Shown: positions 24,901 to 36,900 of the stretch, in pieces | Position numbering within the stretch: the first letter of the stretch is position 1 | How the letters are laid out: the number at the start of each line of letters is the position of its first letter | Source of the DNA: Cryptomeria japonica | Lineage: Eukaryota; Streptophyta; Pinopsida; Cupressales; Cupressaceae | NCBI RefSeq assembly: GCF_030272615.1 | Contig: NC_081406.1 | Coordinates: forward strand, 264,709,192 to 264,773,191 | Direction: 5' to 3' | DNA: 64,000 nucleotides | Notes under the pieces: model-generated | Databases searched by the model: none | What the model was told of the DNA's origin: nothing | The model's input: only the letters and a program-made list of their open reading frames with translations | Position numbers and translations under genes: made by a program

Positions 24901-27900
24901 AAATCCAGTTTTACAGACCTATAATAAAATTAAAAAAATGATTTTGTTGAGCATTTTAGTCTTTTTTTTTTTTAAATGTGCTGGGAAAAGGGGGATGGCT
25001 GGCCGTCCCCGGGACGTTTAGGGAACGGGGGGGGACAAGGGGGCGTCCCCTTTGAGAATCACTGTCGTCCCCAAGTTTCCGGGACATTTCCCACAGATTT
25101 TGCAATTTGGGGGACAGCAGGGGGATGTCCCCTGGCCGTCCCCAAGTCCCTGAAACGTCCCCGGTACGGGGACGAGGGATTTTAGCTCAGGCAAGCGTCC
25201 CCGGGTTACGTAGGAGATTTATGATCAGCATAAATCCATTGTCAAATGAGAGAAAACTATCAAGATAAGTTCTATCACCGAATTGTTCTTACAATTTTAA
25301 GTTAAATATTATAATGAAATGTCTTCAGATTTGATAAAATTATATCCATATATAATATTACAATTCTCACCTCAAGTTGGAATTGTTGTCTCGGGACTGA
25401 ATTATGGTAAATCCCAAAAAGGGGACACTACATGTTCAAGAGAGGATAGAATACTTAGTATTTTATTCTGTGTTCAAGGTGTCCTAAAAAACACATCAAT
25501 AGGTCCATCCAAGACAAACCCAAGCAAACCCACACCATATTTGGTGGGTTTTCATATCCATGTTAATGTGATAGCATCGGTCAGAATCTTTGTGAGCCGA
25601 CATAGACTATTAAATTATCTAATTGGCTTTTCGGCCTTAGACAATTTAATTGTATCGATTTGCTTCTATTTGTTAAATATTCCAATCATGTGTAATCTGC
25701 CACCCTTGGGTTATAAGACACATTTAATTATGTTTGTACTAAACCGATTAAGATGTGAATCGGTTCTAATATGAGGCGTGTTGATTAGAACCCGAATTGT
25801 GGAGAAGTCGTGATGGTTGAAGGTATCTATGTTTGGGTATATATATGTGTTGCATTTGTCTCTCAAAGGATTGATTCGATATACACATCCAGATCAATTC
25901 ATTCATCGAATAATTAAACACAATAAGCAAATTGAATGCTCATAGCAGAGCGTAGAAGACAAGTAGGTTGTCACGTAGTTGTGCTCAGGGGACACAATAA
26001 CAGTATATTGTCTATGGTTGGGAGGGCAACGCTGTGTCATTGCCTGTGGTTAATCGAGCACACCGCAACTCAACAGTCCACAGAACGAATTCACAATTTT
26101 TTAACAAACTTTTTATTATATTTGACTTCTAATTTGACCAAAAATCCAAAAACACCCCCAAATCCTAAAATGTGGATTCCAATGCATTTGAAGGACAAAG
26201 AAAAAGTCATTTCTCTTATTGTGAGTGACTGCAAAAATTAAAATGATGTTCCCCTAGACCCCCGTGATTGCCCTAGACCCCCATTGAGTAGACTCCAAGT
26301 TTGCAAACTATGCTTCCAAGTTTGCCTACAATTCCTCATCGACAATATCATATCAAATTCAACAATCTTCCATGATGTTACTTGATGCTTACTTGTTTTC
26401 CTTGCTATTTGAAAGATACCTCTATAGCTTGCCTATTACTTGTTGTTTGGAAGATAACTTTATGGGCATGATATAGTTAGTGTACAATGCCTATTATTAG
26501 GTTTCAATAATATGGTTTATCCAACTATATATTTGCTAGTGCTAGTGCTAGTGCTAGTGCTAGTGTCAGCGCCAATGGCACTTTTTGTGGTTCTAGTTTA
26601 CCAATGCCTAGATCATCTAATATGGATGGTGATGAATATATTTGAAGACCCATACGATGATGCTTGATCAGTGATGGCTGATTATTGATACTTGACATTG
26701 TTATTTTTAAATAATAATATATATCATGACATTCAAGTTTGACTAGTTGACATTGTAATATTTTTTATTTTATGGTGATTTTGTTTATTATACAACAAAT
26801 GATACTATGTGTGGTATTTTGAGCTTAAATACTGCTGTGAATATGTATATATTCTGATGTTTATTTGTTTTTGTATGAACAAACCCAACCCCCCAAAAAA
26901 AATTGGCTGAACCCTTGAACCTAAACCCAAACCAGTACCAAGACCAGTAACTTATATTTGAGTCTTTAAATTTTGCATCTCTAAGATCCAACGCATTGTT
27001 GCTAACCACAAGCTACAGCAATGCCTAATAGTGATTCAACTTTAAAATCTTCTTATTCAGTTGGTTTCTGCTGCTCTTGGCAGAACATTTTTTAGTTTTT
27101 ACTAATAACGAATTTTTTCGGAGAATTAAATTTTACAGAGTACACTGAGTACAATCTCAATATTACGATTAAATTTTATTCTTCAACTAGGTAGTAGATA
27201 GCAAGTAGACCTAATTTCCAACATAGGATTCTCTTCCAAATAAGATTTCTGTTGACAGACTCAGAAAGCATCAGCTGCTTGAGTGTGAATCTAAACAATT
27301 ACAACTGTAGCCAGAACAAGACAAATAATATCAATTGAAACTGTAACGATAGATGGAATCCTACACTTTGCTATTTCAAGTGCAAGTAATCAAATGAATG
27401 GCAAAGGTTATTCATTTTCTTTCTATACTTGCTCACTTATGGTTTTTTAAATGAAGTACTGTTCTATTCCCTCAATTTTCTCTGTACTGTCTGGCTGCCA
27501 TTGCTTTTCCAATGTTTTGAAAGTAAATTACATTCTCACCTAGATCCCATCGGAAATCACTCACTGAACCTATTTCCATTCCTTTCATCAACCATCATTT
27601 TCCATAGACCTTCATCACATAAATCTGGTCCTATTATTTAACTATATTAATAAGAGTAACAAAAAAAAGATTTTCAAATGTACTTTTGAACTCATTCTGC
27701 TCAGTTTAACAACATAAAGACCATAAGAGTAAAGTTTTCTAGAGCTTTTGGAATTGCCTCAACTAGTTCATCAACATTACTAACATTATCAGTGATTATC
27801 TCCACCACTTCAGCATTTGCAAGTGTATGAAATGGGGACACAGCATTTCCATTGACCTGCACATAATGCAACCCCAGTTAAGGAACAGTTCTTTAAACAT

Positions 27901-30900
27901 TCCAAGAAAATGATATATCACAACTTAACTAACCAATTTCAAAGGAAAAAGAGGAATATAGTTGATCAAAATAACCAATATGTACTTGAAAACCTACTTT
28001 TGCAGATATCATTTTATTGCCGACCTCTGAATGAATTTGATAAGCATAATCAATAACAGTTGCACCCTTCGGAAGATTTTTTATCTGCAACATAAGCAGC
28101 AATTTTATCATACAAATCCATGAAGCGTGTGAATGTGTAGATTAGAACATTCTAAATTCTAGAGATCTCTAGCATACAAACCTCTCCTTTTGGGGTGAAG
28201 ACAAAAACACGACTACCTAGGAGATCAACTGTAACTGTATCAACAAATTCCCTAGGGCTCATGTTGCCAACAAATTCCTCTTGCCATTCTCTAATGGCAT
28301 TAAGCCAACTTACCTGCTAAAATAAACAAGCCTCCAACTATTAGAACCAAACCAATTTCACACATGTCAATAGTCATAATTTCTCTAGGTTTACTGATAT
28401 AATGTAAAGGTAATAAGAAAACATGAAAAACTCCTACACTACCAGCACAAATTTGGCACAATTGATTGAATACCCTGCGAGCAATGTCATCGTTGTTCAG
28501 GGAGATTGATCGCACACTTCCATTTGAACCAGAAGTGATCCGTTTCCCACTGTAATGTACAGCAATGCCCTTCTCTGCTATCCGATCCATTTCTTCTGTC
28601 CTTATCTATTGAGCAAGTTAGAAAAAGCAGTGAATGGATTTGAAAAGAAAGAAAGCTATCCATCAAGATGATAAAAGATTTCTTAATCTTAGATAAATTC
28701 TCCTCTTAGGTACCCAACCATATTCAATTGCCCAATTATTCATTTTTTTTTTAATTTCTATTGGAAAGAAAACTCACGAGCTGTTATCATAAGGGTATTA
28801 CAAATATACAAGTGTGGCAAATACAATAACATGATGACAGATGTTCAAACTATCATAGATCATCTGTGGATACCACTGAGGATAATCTTGAGGTTCAAGG
28901 AGTTTATAGCTTTCATCAGAATTCATATCCATCTTTTGAAGGCAAAATCCAGTGTTCAGTAATCTATTAAAACAAATGCAATTGGAAGGCACTTAAACGC
29001 ACCAAGATTTACCTTAGAGAAACTCAATGTAGGAAGAATTTCTGCACAACGACATGCTATATTCTCCAATGGCACTATAGGGATACTCTCTTGGAGCATA
29101 GAAGCTATTTGAAACTCCTCTCAAATAGAGAGTGCTACAACCTCGTTGCCTTTGTACATAGATCGTGATTTGATCTTCCTTTTAAGAAAGGATATCATCC
29201 TTGATTCACTAAAGGAAACATAAAGATGTAGAAGTCTGGAAAGAGATTGATTCACACACAGCATGGGACATTGTACAACTTCAATGAATTACATGCTCTT
29301 GAACTCCTCTCTAATCTCCCTTTTTCTCCCTTGCAATACCTCTTCTCTTCTAACTCAAAGAACTAAAAAGAATTCTTAAATAGATGTTTTTGGGCACCTT
29401 TCTTGAGGTCAGTAGGCTTTCACCTTCCAAACAATTGAATTTCGGCCTGCATGCTACTGCATAACCTATCAGTAACCTAAAGGGTATGCTCATAAAGTCT
29501 TGTCTCAAAACTCAGTTTTTTCACAGGTTTTCCTCTTTTGTGATGAATGTGTAACAAATAAATTTTTTCATCTTCGATTGGAATAAGTTCTTGATCCGTA
29601 CTGGACCTCTCCATTTCAATTTTGTGGGTAAGTAATCATATCTTGATAATTTTGTCATTTTGTGGTGAAGCTTTCATGGCTATTTCTTTCCTATGTTTGT
29701 CAATTCTGCCATAATGCTGACTTCATTTCAATTCCAATGTTTCATCCATATGTGGGAAATAGTCTCCAGGTCTCTTCATTCCTATTGTTGTTAACTAGGT
29801 GCACATCATGTAGCATTGGTGTTTTGATATTTCAATATTAGTTGTTCAGTGTATGTCTTATGGCTGAAATACAAATAATTATTGAAGTCATCTGATCAAT
29901 TTCTGATTAACAAACAATAACTCCTTATAAACTAGCGAGCCAGCAGCTACTGGTCATCCTGGTCCTGACCCTCTTGATCTGTTCAATCTTTGCACTTGAT
30001 GTTGGATCTCCATTATCCCATTTAAATGTGTTTTACTCCATGTTAATGATGTTTTATAGAAGACCACTGAGATTAAAGTTGTGAGGCCCATTGCTATACA
30101 GTGACCCGTGAATCAAGGTAAATCCAAACAGTACAATGGTTGTTTTTAGATTGCATAGCTTCTCTTGCCCTACTGAAGTTGGGTCAAACACATTTTAATC
30201 CTGATCAAGGCCCCACAGATAGTCTTCTTGTATTGATTGAGTGTATGAATGTCTCGGTCATGCTCTTGATTTCAATCCCTTGTCACCATCTTGGTTTTTT
30301 ATGACTTGGACATGCTAACAAAACATTGACTACTAAGCTCAATAAATGGTGTGAATCTCAAGGGTGTCTGAGTCCCTTGGCATTTCCATGATCAAATAAG
30401 AGACTTTAAACATGAATAACAGAGGATTGGCCCAGATCAAAAGGAATTTAGAAAAATAGATTCTGAGGTTGCAGAATTAAATGAAACAGGGAGCTTCATT
30501 GAGATACGACAATAGACAAGGGTGAGTTTGCTTAACTATGGCTTGGGAAGGAGAAGGAATAGAATTTTGCTAGAGATAGGAATGAGCAAAGGCAAAATTC
30601 GTTGCAACACTACCTTTTGTTGAAATTATAGCTAAGTTCTGATTACATGTAATTATAGCTTGCTATGAATATTGGGCAAGACCTATATAATGTAACTTGT
30701 GGATAGGACAAGACCTATTGAATGTAACTTGTAATTAAACAAGACCTATATGTAACTTGCAATTGTATTGGACAAGACCTATATGAATGTAACTTGTAAT
30801 CTATAGGTTTGATCCTATTCTTGGCGCCAAAACAATAAAGCCGACCTAGGTAAATTGGGAGGCTATGTCACATATATATACAAAGCATCATTCATGCTTA

Positions 30901-33900
30901 TTATACATTCATTTCCACACAGTGATCTCCTTCAACAACAATCAGAGAATACATTCATTCAGCAGTAATCAGCGAATCCATGCAGTCATCAGCGAATACA
31001 TTCTTATCAGCAGCAAATCATCTTCTATGCTCAGCGAACTGCTTTCTGGAAACAGCGAACTCCACCTTGAGGACAGCGAACCTTATTCAGAGGACAGCAA
31101 ACTAGATACAAAGGGCAGTGAACCTTCTTGAGGCAGTGAATTGATCTGCAAATGGTGTCTTGAATCAGCATTCAAGTGTACTACAGATAAGTCATTTCAT
31201 TACTGTGTATGCCCTAGTTTGAGTATTCCATACTACTGTTCATATTCTGCAGTTCTGATTGCTTCAAGTGTTGAAGCAGATTTGTAAAGACTCGTACTGA
31301 TTTGTCATAATAAGATTTGAGATTATAGCTGGGTTTTTCACCTCCACGTGGGAGGTTTTCCCAGGGTATTCTGGTGCTCTTTATGTGCATTGATTTTTTG
31401 GTTTTCTGATTTTGCTATCTATATATTACAATCTGATCCTAAAACTAACATGGTATCAGAGCAGGTTCCTTCTATAAAGCTTAACAGCTTGAAGGTAGAT
31501 CTTGTATTACTTCTTTTGCAGGACTAGGGCTAGCATGAATCAGCAATTAATCTGGACAATATACCTGCTTGTCAAATTGAGGGCATCGATGGGGACATAA
31601 CAAGAATATGAAGGGTTCAATCTTTGTATATAGTTGTTCTTACTCCTCTACCCTCATTTGCTTACCTCTGTTAAGAAAGGTTTGGAGACTCGTATCTGCT
31701 TGCCTTGTCGTTATTGGTATTAGTTCCTTCCTACAGTTTGGGATCTTAACTAGTGCACAGGGTTCTCTTGCTTGTTAACTATTTCATCAGAGTGCCTTCA
31801 TATGTTGGTTTGTGCACTTGTTTCCTTCTAGCTTCAGATCTTAAGTATTTCTTTTATTCCATAAGGGTGGTATAATTGTCATCCTAAGGTTTGTAACTAT
31901 CGCCCTAGTTCGAACTTTGTTCTTGCTTTAAGAATTTGTTCTAATCCTTAGTTCGGATTGTTGAAGTTGGTATTCGGATTGTCTTACTCTCTATTTTTTC
32001 GTATGTTTATCTCTCATCCTTCCTGATGTGATTTGCTATGAATATGCAATGATCCAATTTGATGCATTGATCTGAATATATCATCCTTGACACTTAATAT
32101 TATCATTGCAGATATAAAACTAGGAGTATCCTGATGGATATACCAACAAGCATAAATAGGAAGATTGAAAGATGAATGAAATTTATAGGAGATTTAGAAA
32201 TATGGAACATTAGTTGAAAACATATAATGAATAGTGTCCTTTAATCATTGGTGTGATAGGCATGTAAAGGTAAGATGCCTTAGTCATCCTATTCAGTAGT
32301 TATGACTAATGATGGCCTTACTATCTTCATATTATGATCTCATCCTTTATGATACTTGCTGCATAGTTCTGATGCACCGTATTATATCTAAGTCTTGAAA
32401 TGCTCAATAGTCTTGCTGCTCTGGAATTATATACTCTTATGATGTGTCTCTTGATTTGCATCAAATCTTTTAACATCGTATGGACTGTATTTTCTGTTCT
32501 ATGAGTGTTTTATGTTTGGATAAGGTTGTCATGTAGGGTTGTGACTGTGCAACTCTTGGTTCTCATCAGCTCTTCGTAAAGCTCTCATGATCTTTGTTAT
32601 ACTTAACATTGCTCTGCTCCTCTTGTGTAGAGGATTGCCTTTAGCTCTAATGCATTTTCTGTCATGGCTTTCACTATCCTCACATAATATTCATTGTGAT
32701 ATTATCTCTTCAATTTGAGCATACTGCCTATTACATTTTCTGAAGTAAGTATTCTCTTGATGATGAAACCTAAGATGAATGAGGTATCTAACTTCTTGAA
32801 GTTGGTTTTTGATCATACGCTTGTGCTCAACTACAATGTGTATCCTTTTGAGTGGTTGATACTCATATCTGATTTTACGCATTGGCTGGAAAGACAATTT
32901 GACTTATATACCTTGCTTATGGATTTTGTAAAATGTTTTCTGAAGTCATACACTTGCCTTAGTTTTCTGATATGATCAGGCACAGCTAACTCTCTGTTAT
33001 TCAACTATGGAAAACAATTTTACATTTAAAGAATGTTGTGTAGCTTTACACTATGATTGAAGTTGATCATAGACTGGCAATATCCTTTTGAGCAATCTTG
33101 GCATATGTTGTCAATGGTGGAAGTCTAGTCAATAAAGAGATAAGTTATTTTACATGTTAATTCATTCTATTGGGATATTTAATCATGTTGATGCTTCTCT
33201 TCAAGAGATTCTTGAATTACCATGCCTTCAAGCTTAAGAGGGAGCTTGGTTTCTTCACTTGAAGGTATGCCATGATCATAATGATTGTGCTATGGGTCCA
33301 TTTCGTAAAAGTGAAGTAAGGAAAAGATTGGCATTTCTCATCTTTGATTTATGGCTGCCTTCCTTGATTGATTCTTATATTATGCAATCTTCATGAGACT
33401 TGATTACCACAATTTTATATTAAGAATCAAGAGGGAGTTCCATATGGAATTTTTTGAGAAAATATGAAGCTAGATGTGTAGCTCATAGTTATAAGGAAAC
33501 ATTTGATCTTGCTGCTAGATATACTAATATTAGAACCATTATAGCTAATGCTGCAGGCTGGAAGTTGGATATAAAGACTGTTTTCTTAATGTTGTCTATA
33601 TTGAATAACTAGAAGGTTATGAGAATCAAGATAGATAATCTCATGTGTGCAGATTAAAGAAAAGCTCTTTATGGCCTCAAGCAAGTTTCTTGAGCTTGGT
33701 ATGAAAAGATTGACAAGTATTTGATTAGTTTAGGATCTTGCAAGAATGATGTTGATTCTAACCTTTACTTTAAAAGTATTTTTTTGGTGAAATACTAATT
33801 CTGGATAATTTATTTCTAGCTCGTGAAAATAGTCTCATCTCTACATGAAGAAAGAATTAGCTTTAGAGTTTGAAATGAAGGACTTAGGCTTAATGCATTA

Positions 33901-36900
33901 CTTTCCAGGGTTATAAGTATGGAAAGATCTTATGAAATTATTCTAAGTCAAGGAAGTATACTAAATAGATTTAGAATGATGGATTGCGAACCTATGTCTA
34001 CTCCTATGGAAACTAACTTGAAGAAATTGAGTTCATTTTTGCAGATCCATCAGAGTACAGACAGTTGATTGGATCCTTGATGCATTTGTTATCAGCCAGT
34101 TTATGAACAAACCAAAGCATGCTCATCTTGTTGCAACCAAGGATATCCTGAGATATTTGCAAGAAACAGTTGGCTACGGGCTGAAGTATCCAATCAACAC
34201 TGTCATTTCCTTGGAAAACTACTTTGATTCTGATTGGGAAGAATGTATTACTAACAGGAAGGACACTTTAGGAATCTCTTTCAGGTTGGGTTCAGTCGTG
34301 ATCTCTTGTGCCAGCAGGTATCAGTCCTCAATTGCATTGAGTACAACGGAAGCAGCGGAAGCGGAAGCTGAGTACATTGCATCAAGTGTGAAGCAATGTG
34401 GCTTCACAAAGCTTCTTGCTAAGTTGTTTGGCAACCTTGGGAACCCACAGTCATTAATTGTGACAATTAGAATTGTATTAAGATGTTTGTTAATCCTGTG
34501 TTTTATGACAAGTCAAAACATGTGGAATCTCATTATCACTACATTTGTGATATGATACAGAAAAGTGCAATTCAGCTGAAATATGTCAGCACTATTGTAG
34601 TTGTTCTCACCAAGCCTCTTGCTCGAGAGAAGTTTGTGTACTTCAGAGAGAGACTTGGAGTTGTGGAGAACACAACTTTGGCTGAGAGGGAGCCTTTGTC
34701 CTAGTGATGCATTAAGTTGCATCTTCCACCCTCTGTGTGCAATGCAAGGTGGAGTCACCCTCTGCGGGCAAGGCAAGGTGACATTGGATCCTTCTCTAGG
34801 AGAAGATTGAGGTGAAAGACCTCCTCCACCCTCTGCGGAAAGCAAGGTGGCGGGTTATTCTTCTCAGTAGAGAAGTTTTGAGGTGTAAGACCTCTTCTCA
34901 CCCTCTGCGGGCAATGCAAGGTGGATCCATCCTCTGTGGGCAATGCAAGGTGGATATCATGAAAGAAGTTCATGATGTGTATTTATATATTTGTGTGTAT
35001 TCATTTCTTGTAGGTGTACATAATAAAGTTTTGAATCCATCCTTTGTGGGCAATGCAAGATGGATATCATGGAAAGGTCCATGATGATTTGTTATTTGGC
35101 TAGAATCCTCCCTAGCTAAGAGGGAGTGTTGAAATTATAGCTAAGTTCGGATTACATGTAATTATAGCTTGCTATGAATATTGGGCAAGACCTATATAAT
35201 GTAACTTGTGGATAGGGCAAGACCTATATAATGTTACTTGTGGATAGGACAAGACCTATTGAATGTAACTTGTAATTAAGCTAGACCTATATGTAACTTG
35301 TAATTGTATTGGAGAAGACCTATATGAATGTAACTTGTAATCTATAGGTTTGATCCTATTCTTTGAAACGGATGGCTTTCAAAGATTTGAAACGGATTAC
35401 TTCACAAAATTCTGCATATAGATATTGCAGGAAAGGAAGGTATAGCTTATGTTCAGCAAGAGTGACAACTTTTGGTTATTGTAGGAAAGTATGGAAGAAC
35501 TGAAGCGGTTCATGACTGATTTCCTTCCAATTTTGAGAAAGTGACAAATGGATTTTTTTTATGAACCATCCTACCCAAAAATAAATATTAAGGGAGGATG
35601 TACAAATAGTCAGTTATGTTTTTTTTGTGTAATGTAGATATACAGGGTAAGGAACAAGGCAAGATTGTGAAAATGCAAGCTTTAGCTTTTTCACTTTTGG
35701 GAGCTTCTCTTGATTATAGATTGTGCTTCCAAAATAGCGATGTTCTACCCTTGCAGAAGCGAAGTGCACTGTTTTAGCATTTATGCAAATTAGACATCCA
35801 TAAAGCTATACACTTGTGTATGCAATGTAATGGAATAATCAAGAGGGAAGTTTGTGGTACTACACCCAGTCAATTACGCTTTTTTAATTTGTGCATCTTT
35901 AAATGTGCTAATTGATTTTATGTTAAATTAATAATAAATACTTTGGGTGCAGCAGTTCATTATATCCAACATGCCCTATAACAAGCCTCGATCTGTGAGG
36001 TATCACACCCAACCAAACTGAAGAAAAGTATATGTTTCACATAGCAATTACATAATACGACATTTTACCAATATTCTCCATTAAATTATGCAGTTTGAGC
36101 ATTAGTGTTCTCATGGATAGTAGCAATTGAAAAGCCATGCTTTATCTCAAAACCAAATTAGCAGACAATTAGAAAGAACAGAAAAAGCCTTGTGAAAAAG
36201 CATGAATAATAATTGTGCATTACCTGTACTTCAACTCGAAAGGTGCTCTCTTTTAAAAATGGGATAACTTTTGTTTGAAGGCTTTGATAACCATTAGGCT
36301 TAGGGGTTGCAATGTAATCTTTCATCTGTTAAACACAGAATCCCAATATAAGCAGGTTTCTAACAATATATTAATGATAAACAGAACATGGTAGTATATC
36401 AATCATCAAAGCATAAATTCAAGAACTACTTACAGCTCGTGGAATGGGTGTCCATATCCCATGTACAAGGCCAAGTACATGATAACATATCTGTACAAAC
36501 AAGTTGACTAAGATGAGAAACAATTTAAAACTCTGTACAGAGTCTGATATTAGTAGTGAATCAAAGTAAACAACACCTGATGTGCACTGCATAATACTGA
36601 TGCACCCTTGTCACTTCGTTTTGGTTTCAAAATTATTCGGAGCTGCATATAAACAGATATAGAAAAGACAGCACATTAAAATAACATAATGATAGCCAAC
36701 TTCCAGTACTGCAAAAATGGTAACCATTATATTTGAAAACCCACACAGACCTGAGCTATTTCATTTACTTCATTAATCGAACCTTTTGTTTCCAAAATCC
36801 TTTTGTATATGCTGCACCAACAAAGAAATGAAGAGGTTTAGCACATAAATCTCAAACTTGGTCTAAAGGCTGATGAACAAAATAGAATGCTAGCTCAATA

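Larger units (their letters stand above)
18992..27784 (-). other. RSH1 intron of 8.8 kb
   Basis: The donor follows ..EIITDN (GTTAGT) and the acceptor is ..TTCCAG before GLSSTTNF. Besides the two TIR elements, an LTR-like segment and a microsatellite listed separately, 18,992-20,150, 22,500-24,228 and 26,250-27,784 hold no recognisable feature. A short tandem 'tttgacaaagttagcc' pair lies near 19,710-19,745. Confidence 0.8.
30618..35363 (+). mobile_element. Ty1/copia element with structured 3' region, antisense in RSH1 intron
   Basis: 5' LTR 30,618-31,450, primer-binding site 31,451-31,462, decayed interior, RT and RNase H remnants, a hairpin-rich 3' untranslated region (34,725-35,095), polypurine tract AAGAGGGAG (35,118-35,126) and a 3' LTR cut short at 35,363. 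It is oriented opposite to the RSH1 transcript. gag, protease and most of integrase are unrecognisable, yet RNase H and the 3' region are much better preserved. Confidence 0.88.
28606..36223 (-). other. RSH1 intron of 7.6 kb
   Basis: The donor follows ..FRVEVQ (GTAATG) and the acceptor is ..CTCAATAG before IRTEEM. It carries the plus-strand copia element at 30,618-35,363. The rest (28,606-30,617 and 35,364-36,223) holds no recognisable coding sequence. The stretch 29,040-29,400 is C/T-rich and looks like old LTR material but has no defined ends. Confidence 0.8.

Noticed and set aside
24976..25185. Gly/Pro-rich plus-strand open frame
   Set aside because: Created by the GTCCCC-rich end of a TIR element; no start context or homologue.
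27730..27784. Continuation of the RSH1 exon ending ..EIITDN into VSNVDELVEAIPKAL
   Set aside because: The frame is open, but a GTTAGT donor and alignment with the next exon (GLSSTTNF) show that this part is intron.
34755..34973. Minus-strand open frames over the hairpin array
   Set aside because: Repeat-derived frames; the hairpins lie after the RNase H stop on the element's strand and are better explained as RNA structure.
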